Shown one piece after another: positions 35,101 to 47,245 of a stretch of DNA of 64,000 nucleotides. The stretch lies in assembly GCA_029204225.1 (NCBI GenBank), contig CM055111.1:1198453-1262452 (forward strand). Reading direction: 5' to 3'. Source of the DNA: Diphasiastrum complanatum (taxonomy: Eukaryota; Streptophyta; Lycopodiopsida; Lycopodiales; Lycopodiaceae). How positions within the stretch are numbered: the stretch's first letter is position 1; each line of letters begins with the position of its first letter. The notes under the pieces are model-generated. The model was not told the origin of the DNA. It worked only from the letters and a program-made list of their open reading frames with translations, and searched no databases. The position numbers were made by a program, and so were the translations under genes.

Positions 35101-36092
35101 ATGTTGGTATTGTACTTTTACACATTTATGTAGATGACATCATCATTAGTGGAAATAGTGTTGATGGTATTGAAAAAATCAAGATAGATCTATCCTTAGA
35201 GTTCAAGATGGTAGATCTAGGGTGTCTTCACTTCATCTTAGGCATAGAAGTACTTAGAGGGTCTGATTTTATCTTTATAAGTCAAGTAAACTATGCTCAA
35301 AGTCTTTTGAAGAAGTTTAAGATGGAAGTATGCAAAAGTGTTGACACACCAATGGAGCAAGATGTAAAAGTGCCAAATGAAGATGATGAAAGATCCTTCA
35401 TGGACATCACTTTGTTTAGGCAACTTATAGGTTCCTTAATGTGGATCACTATAACTAGACCAGATCTTAGCTTTAGTGTATGTAGGTTGAGCGAATCCAT
35501 GCAAAAGCCTTTGAATATCCATTGGAAAAAGGCTAAGAGGATTCTAAGATACATCTCAGGTACATTGGTTTTTGGGATTCTATGTAGAGGAGATGTGATT
35601 AACATTCATGCATTTAGTGATTCAGATTTTGCAGGGGACAAGAGGGATAAGAAATCAACAAGTGCCTATTCAACTTTCATAGGATAAGGTGTGGTTTCAT
35701 GGCTTTCAAAAAAGCAAGAAACTATATCTCTATCTTCAACCGAGGCCGAGTACAAAGCTTTGACAACCACTACAAAGGAGGTACTTTGGATCAAGAGATT
35801 ATTGGTGGAACTAAAGATCATGGATTGAGAGGAGGCACCAATCATCTACAATGACAATATATCAGCCCAACACCTTGCATCTAACCCAATCTTCCATGCA
35901 AGATCTAAGCACATTGAGATATGCCATCACTTTGTGAGAGAAATGGTGCAAGCCAAGGAGATTGCTTTGGAGCATGTTCCAAGCAATGAATGTGTAGCTG
36001 ATCTACTTACTAAACCACTTCAAAAGACACCTTTTATGAAGTTCAGATCATCACTTGGAGTGATTAGTAAAGCAATGATTGAACCAAGCTAG
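32124..36092 (+). pseudogene. Copia C gag-pol, single frame with five nonsense codons
   Basis: A 1322-codon frame from MASINAYLLD to EPS stays in one phase throughout. Stops: TAG at 32190 (codon 23, where family members expect Trp), TAA at 32955 (Gln in B), TGA at 34269 (Leu in B and G), TAA at 35685 (Glu in B) and TGA at 35826 (Ser in B and G). Domains: Gag; zinc knuckle CYYCSKMGHYASEC (near 32889); protease WWIDSGASSH (near 33060); GAG-pre-integrase HKRLGH and CEACALSKAH; integrase SDNGGEF and NGVAERRN; reverse transcriptase with NAFLNG and IYVDD; RNase H. A Met at 32202 (MESIM) could restart Gag after the first stop. Inactive as a polyprotein source. Confidence 0.93.
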
Positions 36093-36095
36093 ATA

Positions 36096-36106
36096 GTGAG
36101 GAGGAG
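36096..36106 (+). promoter_or_regulatory. Polypurine tract of Copia C
   Basis: GTGAGGAGGAG directly before TGTTAAAA, just after the gag-pol stop. The same tract occurs in B (minus strand beside 27880) and G (62996-63006). Confidence 0.85.
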
Positions 36107-36788
36107 TGTTAAAAATTCACAATTCTAGCTTGACTAGTTTTGGTCATATGACTTGTAAATAGTTAGATGGTCATGATGTGGCTTGTCACACGTGCCAAAT
36201 AGCATAGGATTCCATTCATAAGGATGTTCTCAAGTAGACCTAAGTGTTAGAACCTTTGGAATGAGTCCAAATTATGCTTAGATACAAGGGAGAAAAAATA
36301 GGAGCTATTTTTGGTAGTTTTTGCATTGTTGAGGGATCTCCAAGATTCCAACCCTAACTTGGTAGGGATGAAAGATCCACCAAAATTAGAATTAGGGATA
36401 GGTTTAGGGCTACTCATACCTGCCCAAAACCGTGATGGATCATGTATATATAGGTGATGATATCTCACCAAAATCAATCAAGCAATTTCATGTTTTTTTT
36501 CTCATAATGGTGCAATTGCTCTCTATGTTCATAATTGTTTGAGTACTTGTGATTACTATTGATTATAGGATTGAATGTAGGTCTGGTGTACAGTACTCAG
36601 ACTGTGGGAGGCCGTACTTTCACACGTGTGAAGCCTTCTTCAAGTATTTGGGCCATTTAGTGAGGGTGAAGCATAGATTTTTGATGGATTTTGATGGTTC
36701 AACTTGTGCTAATCTTATGAAATCATAATCTATTGTTTCCCTCATCATTTCAAGTGTTTTAGGATTCTTATTTGCTGTAATTTTTACA
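36107..36788 (+). repeat. Copia C 3' LTR
   Basis: 682 bp; palindrome at 36619-36632. Its variants at four diagnostic sites match B's 3' LTR. Confidence 0.95.
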
Positions 36789-36793
36789 TTAGC
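36789..36793. repeat. Target-site duplication of Copia C, right copy
   Basis: TTAGC, identical to 30626-30630. Confidence 0.95.
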
Positions 36794-38025
36794 CACTATC
36801 TTACCCTTCTTCTTGATGAAACATTCATTTGAAGCAAAGTCAACATTGAAACCATTGTCTACCATTTGGCCAACACTTAGTAGATTCTTTGTTATTGTAA
36901 GAATGTACAAAACATCTTCTAAGTTGATCTTTTTGGAGATCCTAAGAAAAGGGGAATGCTACCAACTCCTTCAATCTTACAAGCTTCATCATTTGTTGTA
37001 TAGATAGACTTTATAGGTCCATCATAAGATAAGAGAGAAGAGAAAAACTCCCTTTTACTAGTCATGTGTGAACTAGCACCCGAGTCAATCCACCAAGGAT
37101 CTTCTCCTTTGAAACTTGTTGAAGAAAATATGGACATCATGAGAGAGTCCTCATGTGAACTCTCCTCCTCCTCCTCTTTGCTCATGTTGGCTTGGCTTTG
37201 ATCTTGTTTCCTCTTGAAGCATTCCGAGGCATAATGCCCCATCTTGCTACAATAGTAGCACTTCACCTTTGATTTGTCCTTCTTGACTTTGGTGGTTGAT
37301 GGAGATGCCTTTGGGGGTCCTTCTTGATCCTCAAGCTTTGTAGACTTCTTGAATGTTGATCTTTTGGCTTTGGACTTGCCTTTGCCTTTGGTGAAGAGAG
37401 CCTGGTCAGCTCCACCTTGGATGGAAAGCCTATCCATCCTCTCTTGCATTTGGCTCCTTCTTGATTCCTCGGCCATGAGTGTGCCTTGGAGTTCTTCAAA
37501 TATGGGTAGCTTACTCATAATTGCATATCCCTGAACCAAATTGTCAAATTCAAAGCTTAGTCCATTCAATATGAGTTGAACAAGCTCTTCATCCTTGATA
37601 GGGTCACCTATAAAGGCTAGCTCTTTGTTCAATTCCTTTACTCTTAGGACAACAGTATGTGCACTCTCTCCTTTCTTGTGATAGCTTCTATAGATTTGAT
37701 TCTTCAAAGCTAACATTCTAGTTTGGTTCTTGGATTCATAGACCTTTTTCAAAGTCTCCCAAGCATCTTGAGCTGAAGTGCAATCTCCTACCTCTCTTAA
37801 GAGTTCATTTGCAACATTCATTTTTATGCAATGTAGTGCAACATTGCACCTCTTGATGTATTTGGCTTTTTCTTGAGGATGAATAGGTTCACCCTCCTTA
37901 CCATTTACAATTTCCATCAGATCTTGCATGATCATGATAGATTCCATTCTAACTTTCTATATGGAATAGTTAGTTTTGTTGAGCCTTTCATTAGTATCCA
38001 AAAGATATGCATTTATAGATGCCAT
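36794..38025 (-). pseudogene. Copia B gag and protease (5' half of gag-pol)
   Basis: The start codon is at 38025 (MASINAYLLD). A TAG at 37959-37957 sits at codon 23, the same codon and the same stop as in C. The open frame then runs to about 36919 through Gag (LILNGLSFEFDNLVQGYAIM), the zinc knuckle CYYCSKMGHYASEC and the protease DSGASSH. A one-base deletion near 36945 shifts the frame relative to C and G. Coding similarity continues in the next phase to the C insertion and resumes at 30630. Confidence 0.9.
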
Positions 38026-38823
38026 CTAGTCTCCTAATCAAGGACTTGACACAAATGAAGGTTACTTCTATTGATTTGATTGAAGGTCTACCTTATCCCA
38101 CTTCTTAGGGACCTGAAAAGATGAGTAATAGACTTCCTATAAAGATCTAAGAATGATCTCTAACAAAATCAAATCATAGAATACTAGAAACAATGCACTT
38201 GCTTGATTGAAGTAGACAATACTAGTAGAATTGCCCCTCTTTCTATAAAGAACATTAAAGCTTCCAAATGATCTGATCAAGAGTGAATTTCAGCAACCTA
38301 ATATACTTCCAAAATCACTTGTAAAAGATCTAAATGGAACTTAATGAGGATGCAACACAATCTACTATCCAATCACAAGCAAAAAATGATCAAAATTGAT
38401 GAAAAATTGATCTAATTTGGTGCATAAGTCAAGCAATGGTTGGACTGAACCTAAATCACTTTAGGAGGTGTCTACTACACCTTAGAACAGCCTTGAAGAG
38501 TCCCCAAAACTCTGATCTTCCCTCTCCTTGAATTCTAGAAAGCCTCCTCTATGAAATCACCTCCAAAACTCGCTTAGAAATCAATGCTTGGAGCAAGCAA
38601 AACTTGCTATCTTGGTAATGTGAATTGAATTCAACTTTGCCTCTGGTTTTAGACACCTAAACACCTGCAAATGAAGTCACACAACACCAATCTCCAATGT
38701 ATTTGACTCACTTTGAGTTCTAGAATCAATACTAGATGCTAAGATTCAATCTACACAAGATTTAGATCAAAAATTGTGATCAAATTGAATGAAAACCAAG
38801 GATTTAGCTCATTTCAGCCTTTA

Positions 38824-38836
38824 GGCTCTGATACCA
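38824..38836 (-). promoter_or_regulatory. Primer-binding site of Copia B
   Basis: TGGTATCAGAGCC on the minus strand directly after the LTR; initiator-Met type. Confidence 0.93.
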
Positions 38837-39518
38837 TGTAAAAATTACAGCAAATAAGGATCCTAAAACACTTGAAATGATGAGGAAAACAATAGATTAT
38901 GATTTCATAAGATTAGCACAAGTTGAACCATCAAAATCCATCAAAAATCTATGCTTGAACCTCACTAAATGGCCCAAATCCTTGAAGAAGGCTTCACACG
39001 TGTGAAAGTACGGCCTCCCACAGTCTGAGTACTGTACACTAGACCTACATTAAATCCTATAATCATTAGTAATCACAAGTACTCAAACAATTATGAACAT
39101 AGAGAGCAATTACACCATTATGAGAGAAAAAACATGAAATTGCTTGATTGATTTTGGTGAGATATCATCACCTATATATACATGATCCATCACGGTTTTG
39201 GGTAGGTATGAGTAGCCCTAAACCTATCCCTAATGCTAATTTTGGTGGATCTTTCATCCCTACCAAGTTAGGGTTGGAATCTTAGAGATCCCTCAATTAT
39301 GCAAAAATTACCAAAAATAGCTCCTATTTTTTCTCCCTTGTATCTAAGCATAATTTGGACTCATTCCAAAGGTTCTAACACTTAGGTCTACTTGAGAACA
39401 TCCTTATGAATGGAATCCTATGCTATTTGGCACGTGTGACAAGCCACATCATGACCATCTAACTATTTACAAGTCATATGACCAAAACTAGTCAAGCTAG
39501 AATTGTGAATTTTTAACA
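38837..39518 (-). repeat. Copia B 5' LTR
   Basis: 682 bp with intact TG-CA ends; palindrome TTCACACGTGTGAA at 38993-39006. Followed by the target duplication TCTAC. Confidence 0.95.
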
Positions 39519-39523
39519 TCTAC
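39519..39523. repeat. Target-site duplication of Copia B, right copy
   Basis: TCTAC, identical to 27194-27198. Confidence 0.92.
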
Positions 39524-39787
39524 ATCTTCTCCTACTGATACCATACGACTCTCCTCTCCCTTATCAACTACATCTATCTCTTTCGTGCGAGCTTCACAAG
39601 CTAACCGGTGATACTGGTTGTCGATATTCTTGAATGTCTGTTGACAACCAGCTTTTAAATCCAAGGACAATAAAATGAGTTAAATACATCTAAAATCACA
39701 ATATAAAATAATCTCTTTGGAGAACGACAATCTTTTATACTACATATCCTTACAAATAAGATAAGTGTAATGTGACATATGCTTATT
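39524..39787 (-). pseudogene. Gypsy-derived sequence flanking B (probable continuation of K)
   Basis: Because B's target duplication is perfect, this joins directly to K at 27193. The minus strand near 39680-39524 reads coding-like (RLACEARTKEIDVVDKGEES), as expected for sequence 5' of the reverse transcriptase. The phase does not join cleanly and an in-frame stop follows, so K was already decayed. The right part next to 39787 may instead be LTR of element L. Confidence 0.45.
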
Positions 39788-41410
39788 TTTGGCGTTGTTG
39801 CCAAGGATTGCTAATATGTTGGATTTAGATGTTTGTCAGCTAAAGATGAATGCCAACTACAGGAAGCAGTTCAAGCAGTTCTAGAGTAGAGCGTTTGGAA
39901 AGATATAGAAGCCTTTGTGAGAATTTTTTCAAGAGTCTTCAACAAGTTTTTCAGCGGGGAACATCATCTTTTGCCACTTATTAGAAAGCTGAAGTTTACT
40001 TCAACAACTTACTCGATAAATCCGAAACTGAACTTGAACTTGAATACCTTTATGTTCAATTTGCTGAGGAGAAGGACATTTAGCTGCAGATTGTCCAAAG
40101 CCTCAAAATCCTAAGGTGCTATACAAGTATGTCCATTCTCCAAGTGTAGAACCAGAGATTAAGAAAAAGCAAGAGGATGTAGTCATACAAAGAATTGAAT
40201 GCTCTGCCAATTATTGAAACCAATTGGCCAAGTAATTTAGAAGATCTTTGCAAAGTTTCTTCTCGAAGCACTTCAAAATCACCCCAACCAATGAAAGAGA
40301 GTTTAGCTAAGACTCGGAAGAATAAGAGGAAGCATCTGACAAAAAAGTTGAAGAACAAGTCTCTTTCTCAAAAAGACTTGAAGGATGACTCTAATTATGA
40401 CAGAAATGCTGCTAAGCTATTTAAGAAGGATGTTGTTGAGGAAGCGAAAGCTCTTATCGAGGAAGAACTTAAATCCAATCTGCCTCAAAATAAGGTCACT
40501 TTTGAAGATGAGAATGAGGTTCCATTAAGTTCAAAATTATCCAATGTTGTAGTGGACTTCCGATTGTAGACAAAAAGCAATATGATATTGTTTTCGATGT
40601 CAGCTCCTTGAGACCGAATTCACTTTTGAATAGTTGTTATTGGACAACAACTATTGTCGGAAATAACTAATCTATCGCAAACAAGGAGGAAGAAGGAAAT
40701 TTCTCTTCCCGAGATATCTCTTCTTGTCGTTGACCTTGGAGACTCGGGAGCTCCAGAGATTGATATCTCTATCTCAAGATGTTTAATTGAAAAAGTACCA
40801 ATTGACTCCGGGTCAAGCGTCAATATTATGACGAAGGATACAGCACATGCACTTGGACTGACTAACATTTAGCCTACTGAAAGGAAGATCAAGTTGGTCG
40901 ACTCGACAAGAACAAAGCCTGTAGGTGAGTTGAGGAAGTCACGGTGTATATTCAAGATATACCATTTATAATGAATTTTATTGTGATCCGACCTGTCGAA
41001 TGGGCAACTATGTCATCCTTATCGAAAGACCCTGGCTATATCAAGCAAATGCCAGTATTCATTGGAAGAAAAAGGAGTTGCAGTTTCGGACTGGAGAACA
41101 CGATAAAGAAGGGAAGCTACACGAGCATGTTATTACATGGCAACGTGAGCTATATGAAGGAGAAACTGCCCAATTAGATACAAGCTTTACTTCTGAGCAG
41201 TCGTCATATGCACTCCATATGATATCTGGTGGTTGGCAACTATTCATGTATCTTTACTCATTCATGAATAAAATATGTTTAGAATTTGTGATTAGACATG
41301 ATATTCCATCATGGATATTTTGTAGAACATCTTATCCTCGGATCATCAAAGAGCATATGGATGGTGTAAAGCTCAATGTACTTGAAAAAAAAGATTTCAA
41401 TGTGGAATGA
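39788..41410 (+). pseudogene. Ty3/gypsy element L, gag end and protease remnant
   Basis: Near 39788 the sequence TTTGGCGTTGTTGCC resembles the tRNA-Asp-type primer site TGGCGCCGTTGCC of Athila/Tat-like plant gypsy elements. A CCHC knuckle interrupted by one TGA (CSIC-GEGHLAADC) lies near 40053-40095. A Lys-rich acidic stretch follows at 40195-40569. An aspartic protease at 40654-41200 shows VPIDSGSSVNIM, then VILIERPWLYQANASIHW, the LLGRPWLY-like segment typical of gypsy proteases. Stops and shifts break it. No reverse transcriptase follows. L points away from K, so the two meet head to head. Confidence 0.65.
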
Positions 41411-42381
41411 CATTTGGCAGCTGATTTGAAAACATTAAAATGCATGTAAAATGTGTCTCATGGAGCTACATATAAGTATCCTTGTGTACATCGGTCGAGA
41501 TAGTTAGGGAGATACATTGGTTTCGAATCTTCACATTGACCCCTTTTGGATATGCTTATCTACGTATCTAACATGATCACACCAAGAGTAGGCATGCCCT
41601 AGAACAAAATTTAGCACTACGAGCATATGGTACCTAACATTCAAAAATATGAAAAGTCAAGTTGAGTAGTGAATTGAGTAGCCATTCATCTCCCAGTGGT
41701 CATACTTCTGAGCGCCTAAAAAACTCTCATTGACTTAGGAGTATGGGGTAATTAGGACGGCCCCTGTGATTGGAAGTGGCGTTAATCTAATCACTCGCGT
41801 AAGGGCGGTGTGGGCCCTTCCCCCGCTCGGGATCTTCCAACGGGACCAATTCCTCAACGGAAAATCCGACCAACATCATGACCTCAAACACATTAGATGG
41901 ATTGCTAACACTTTGTCGACTCTTCATAGTTATGATTGCACACAAATCTACATAATAACTATATTGTATTCTTCACTTGGTGATTCTTCTAAGCTACTTC
42001 TAAGAACACTTATCAATATCTATTGCTGACTAATTAAGCTTAATTTATCATATATTAAATCAAGCATCGACATAGTAGAATGTATGATGAGATTCACATA
42101 TTTTTATGCAAATCTCAAACTATACTTTCTAGGTTTATACATTGCTTAGAGTAAATTACTTAAAAAAATCTTTTTGTGAATTATTTATTTTGTAATTTGA
42201 ATCCCAATTTCTAGTGTACTTGTCGATTGAGTTGAAGTGCATGAACATGGCTAGCTTAGACACCTCTTCTAACACTACAATTGTCCTTGACACCTTCCAA
42301 CTCAATCTATTGTAGGTTCTATTGTGACATATAATCCATCTTTCTAGACATAGTTAGTTGCTTGTTATTAAAGTTTTTCGC

Positions 42382-42429
<48 letters not shown>

Positions 42430-45405
42430 GCAATCAAGATATTTGAATTTGTGTCAAAGTTTTTTGTCTGCTTCTTGTGTCATATTTTCACTATTTTACC
42501 AACACGAAGGTCTTTTAATATAGTCATATGAAATTTTAGTGATGTGGTAGTAGCCAAAACAATCTTTTCAACAAGAAATAAAAATGATTATCAAAATCAG
42601 ATTGAGTTTGAATTGATACGATTTTAGAATTTGATTGAGTCTTCTGGCTACTACTTGTCTACTAATTTTCAAATATTCATTCCTCCATTTGGTATATCAT
42701 CTCTGGCATTCCTCATGGGACATGTCAATTTTGTAGTGTACTATGGATTTTAAGTGATTTCAGACAATCTATGAGTATCATAATCTGTAATGTGTGCTAC
42801 AAATTCAAGAATCACCAGAATAGATTGCCAAAAAATAGATATACGTCATGTCTCACTTTTTTCATAATACTAGTGTTAATATAGTATAAAAGATTTATCA
42901 TTCTCCAAGAGAGAAATAAACAATGTAATTTATTTGATAAAGAGAAATATAAGTGATTCGTATTAGAATCTATTATAAACAGATACTTCAAGTTTACTTT
43001 GACACCAAATATTTTAAATGAGATGAAAGTTGGGTGGTCTAAAATAATATCATCTTATCTTTTGACTATGACAGAGATGATGAGAGTCATATTTTATGGA
43101 AGAGCGTATAGAGATGATAGTAAACTATCAATTATTATAGTAAATCATTAATCAATCAAGCTTGTTATTTGAATTCCTCTCGCAACCTCCAAAAAATATT
43201 AGAATGGTTTTGTTCACCACAAATTACATATTGTTTTTTATTACAACAGTGAAAAGGGTGTTAGAGTGATTTCTTTTACAACATCCAAAAGGATGTCAAA
43301 AGTCGGTTTCAGAATTATCCTAACAATGAATACCCTCAGCAATCCTCACAAAATCTTAGGTGTTATGCAAGCACAATGTTTGAAATTCAATTCAATTCCA
43401 ATGTTTTAAAATTGTATGTCTTCGGTGACTAGATTTGACATCATCAATTTGTTTGTTTTGACTAACAACATTCAAGTAATCAGTCAATGGACATGAAATG
43501 TTGGCAGGCAATAAAACAATGGTTTGCACAAATATAAGAAGTCAGCCTGCACAGTTGATGGCTTTAGAGCAATGAAAGCAAACTTGTAATAACTCCAAAA
43601 GTGCATACATGAAAATTAATCTTTCTCCATGAGATATACTAGAAGAGAAAGAGGAGCTCGAACCTCTTGTGACAAACGACACACTCCAAAGTAGAAAAAA
43701 TTGTGTGAGATCATGACTACTTTCCGATTTGATAGTTCAAAATACATTGGCCCTAACAATATTAAGTGGCCTTACACAATATTTACAATAATTAGAACAA
43801 TTCTAAGGCCATCTACTTACATGTCATAAGTTAGAATTTAAAATTTATTTTAAAATGTAACGTATGTACAATGTGGCCTTCCACAATAATGTAACATGAT
43901 AATTATAAGTAGTTGGTGATAAGTGGAGTTCTCTATAAAGGGGAGAACATCAAGGCAAGAGATGGGCAGAGATGAAATTGAGGAGTGTTTAGTTGATGAT
44001 CTTGTAAATATCAAGTTTGAACATGGCATGAAGTAGTGAATTTATAATACCTCTAAGAGTTTGGATTCATGTATTCTAAGAGGTAGGGTCTCCATGATGT
44101 TCAACCATGAAAGGGTTCTAGTTTTTTAATGGTTTCAACTTAAATAATTGCTTTTTATGTTCTTCAATTCACAAAAACTAAATTTGTTAAGGTTTTTCAT
44201 CTTTTAATGCAAAGACAACTACAACCATGATTGCAACGTCAACAAATTATGGTGTCACTACAAAATGACAAGCACATTGTTGTTGCATGTATATTGATGA
44301 TAAGTGTGAGCTTGAGCAGTTTTTTTTTTCAAGGATCAAATTTTGGACAAGAAGTCTTGGACGTAAATATATTAATGTGTTGTGTACCAATCAAACAAAG
44401 TAATTGTGATGACGGATATATTGACTTAGCTTTTTATATACTAAAATTTCATATCTCGGGATAATAAGATATCGTCACATTGAATTTTAAAACTTTCATG
44501 TACAAATAATTTAGAAATTATTTAAAATTGTGAAAAAAATCAACATTTATTTTGCAACAGAAAGATTCTTATACATAAACAAACCATACATTCAAAAAAT
44601 CTAATATGTGCTCTTTATGATCTAGACTTATATCAAGTAGATTCTATCATTTACATAATCATACATCAAACTATAATTCAGGTAAGGTTCTACAAGATAT
44701 TAACGTGACAAAATTCTCAAGGGTTGAAAATACCACTTACATTTGATGATGACAATTGAAATCAACTCCACAAGATGGCATGCTTATTTATGTAAATATA
44801 TGTAAGATATATATGTGAACACTAAATTATCATCAATTTGTCTTTCAACATCTATTAAACTATTCATCTCTACAAAAATGATCCATTGGCTTCAAAATCT
44901 AAAATAGGAACAGTTCATGCTAAGTAGACATGCAAAATTAGGTACATGGAGATTATCTTTTATGATGTGCTTTCTATTTAAGCAACATGATTTTGAATAG
45001 AAATGTGTGATTTCTAGAAGAAAACAATCTTAGAAAGTTTGCAACAACATTCATAGAAATCACCAAAGTGGAATAATGGATTCTTGCTGTATAAACATCA
45101 TAAAATAAAAAATAATAGACTTTTGGCATTGTCAAAGAAGTTGTACAAAACAAACTTTAGCATGCCACTATGCCAAAATTAAACATCTTATATTTCTTGA
45201 TGACGTGACATTGTCAAGGCCCTCAACTTCATGATTATAGCAAATTCTTGAATTAAATTCTATATTATAATGGATGAATCTCATAAAGTCTAGATTAATA
45301 TCTTTTCAAACATCATAGTAAACAAGAAAAGAACAAAAAAACTTAGAAACATCCTTTCACGTGAAAAAAATTGTACAAGTCTTCTTAATGGAGATATATG
45401 TTTTT
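41411..45405. other. Unassigned DNA
   Basis: No supported gene. A GC-richer patch (about 41740-41880) has no clear motif. A promoter-like TCTATAAAGGGGAGAAC lies near 43930-43946 but no LTR ends were found around it. An (AC)n microsatellite is at 42383-42427. The rest is AT-rich with only short frames. Confidence 0.5.
42383..42427. repeat. (AC)n microsatellite
   Basis: About 22 uninterrupted AC units. Confidence 0.98.
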
Positions 45406-45663
45406 TGTGAGAGATTTCAACAAGTTTAGTCATGTTTTGGTAAATTGTCAATTGAGGCCAAAACTCATTTGAGACTTAGAGATAAACTTTTTGAAGTTAT
45501 ATTAGTTTAAAATAAATTCAATAAACACTTTATGAAAGTGTGGGAAAGTTGGTAGCCGAGTTTGAGAGAGATTCAAATTTGAACTTTGGGTACATTGAAT
45601 CTAGTCCCAAAATGGTAGGGTTTTTCATATTGGAGGGAAAGCTAAGTGGCAAAGTAGGGTTTG
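45406..45663 (+). repeat. Element F-type LTR, 5' part, interrupted by Copia J
   Basis: Begins TGTGAGAGATTTCAACAAG and follows the F LTR at 12611-12261 (reverse complement) with scattered substitutions for about 258 bp, to GTAGGGTTTG, where J starts. The remaining LTR was not found beyond J and H, and no F internal sequence precedes it, so it may be a solo LTR or a 5' LTR cut by later events. Confidence 0.75.
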
Positions 45664-46003
45664 TGTTAGAATAAGTAAGCCCGAGTTTCTCTCACAGTTC
45701 ATGACTTTCCGTGTCCAGCAGTGATTTCAAGTTTTTAACTGTCTTTGTGATAGTATGCATGTGTGCCAGTTTGACAGTACATGTAGTATAAGTTGGGACA
45801 TGCATCCCGTAACGGGGACTAACCTGCCATGCAGCGATACCCCACAAAAATTAGACTGTGTATATATGTCTTTCAGTCTCTTTTGTAAATACAGTTCAGA
45901 AGTGTTTTCTTGGGTTTGTGTGTGATCTCTCTTTACTGTTAATCTGATTGATGTCAGATTGCTTGCAAATTAGCTAACTATATTGCCAATAAGATCCTTG
46001 ACA
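45664..46003 (+). repeat. Copia J 5' LTR (340 bp)
   Basis: TG-CA ends, TATA-like TGTATATATG near 45860, and an adjacent primer-binding site. It lacks the TTCACACGTGTGAA palindrome. The short LTR and the gag (CFYCQNPGHWAKDC) separate it from the A and B families. Confidence 0.85.
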
Positions 46004-47245
46004 TGGTATCAGAGCCTTGGAGTGGCGCAGTTCGATGTTAGCTGGAAGCCAAATTTTGGGAAAATTCGAAGAACCGTTTGCGGTTAGTCAAGCAAGCAAT
46101 TGTTTGCAGGTGCAATTGAGTTCAAGGCTTCAAAATAAGCTATTGGCTTGATCCAGGAGCAAAACTGGGAGCAAACAGAGGGTTGCTGAGAAGAACAGCT
46201 TGTTTGCATTCAACTGTGCATCAATTGTGAAGGCGAAAAATTCAAGAGAGTTCTTGCAGTAGGGCGACCTCAGTGGTGTAGGAGATTGCCAGAAAAATCT
46301 CAGAAAAGGATTGAGTAAATCTCAAGAAAGCTCCATCCTTTCTACAACTAGGGTTTTCATGTACAAAACCATGGATCTTTCTCCACACATACTATTTTTC
46401 AGTGTTGTGAATGCATGGAGAGGGGTGCCCTAGCAGGTATAATGTGCCTACAAATGGCCGTGAGCAGCCATAGAGTGTTCCTGAGCGCTAAATCAACTGG
46501 TAGGAAGGCGTGGAGGAAACCTTGGAGGTAGCCATAGCCAGGTTAACGAAGACACAGGACGCAGATCATCCGCACGGCCAGCGCGAGGCAGACCTGAGTG
46601 TCTGAAAGTGTTCAGGAGGAGGAAGGGTTATTGCCCAAGTTTGCTGAGAACCGTTAGATAGAGAATCTGATTAATATGTAATGGAGATTGAGTCTCCATG
46701 ATAAGATCGTGGATTGGAGATCAACCGTTGGATGAACTTAGTGTGGACTCGAAGGGCACTGAAGGGCCATGCACACCTTCAATTTCATTAAAAATTTTCA
46801 ATGTGAAATTGGAGTTGGGTCCCCAAATTCACGAAGTTTGAAGATATTTCATTGTGAAGAAACGGTGCATTTTCAATAAGGGCACATATCTTTTGGGTCT
46901 TTTCTCCGTCTAGGACCGTCCAAAAGCCAAAATCCTCCAAATTAAGGGTAGAAAAGGACTGTTCCCTGCAAGCACGGTACCTAAAAACAGAGGGATTGTT
47001 GCGGAGAAAGCGTTCGGAACGCGCCAAAAGTCTTTTCACCATTCTAGTGGGCAAGGAGTTGAGAGTTGGTGACGAAGGGCATTTCGGAGGACGACACCAA
47101 TTTGGCTTCCGATTTGGCAAAAACGCGGTGGGAGGTCCTGAAACTTTTTTGGTCAGACCTTAAAGTTGACTTTAAGAAGTCTAAATTGCTCTATAAGCTT
47201 GTCATTGGGCCTCATTAAGGTGCCATAGGAGCAATTTTTGGCGAA
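46004..47245 (+). promoter_or_regulatory. Copia J primer-binding site and leader
   Basis: TGGTATCAGAGCC at 46004-46016 directly after the LTR. The remaining 1.2 kb has no supported reading frame and is locally GC-richer than the neighbouring DNA. Confidence 0.75.

Larger units (their letters stand above)
30631..36788 (+). mobile_element. Copia C, complete, inserted in Copia B in opposite orientation
   Basis: 6158 bp with LTRs 30631-31312 and 36107-36788 (682 bp each, 14 differences by eye, 2.05 percent), TTAGC duplications, a primer-binding site at 31313-31324 and a polypurine tract at 36096-36106. It belongs to the same family as its host B and as G. The insertion point is in the B gag-pol frame between protease and integrase. 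The gag-pol frame has five stops and no frameshift. Confidence 0.95.
27199..39518 (-). mobile_element. Copia B, complete but split by nested Copia C
   Basis: Minus-strand Copia with two 682-bp LTRs (27199-27880 and 38837-39518), TCTAC duplications, an initiator-Met primer-binding site at 38824-38836 and a polypurine tract next to 27880. Removing C (30631-36788 plus one 5-bp duplication) leaves about 6.16 kb, nearly the length of C. By eye the LTRs differ at 15 of 682 positions (2.2 percent). The coding frame is pseudogenised by two stops and one frameshift in addition to C. Confidence 0.93.

Noticed and set aside
35685-35828. Stops in Copia C as evidence of programmed recoding
   Set aside because: They fall at different codons from other copies and within conserved reverse transcriptase-RNase H sequence, as expected of decay.
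43900-44000. TATA-like TCTATAAAGGGGAGAAC as an LTR promoter
   Set aside because: No TG-CA ends, primer-binding site or second copy could be found around it.
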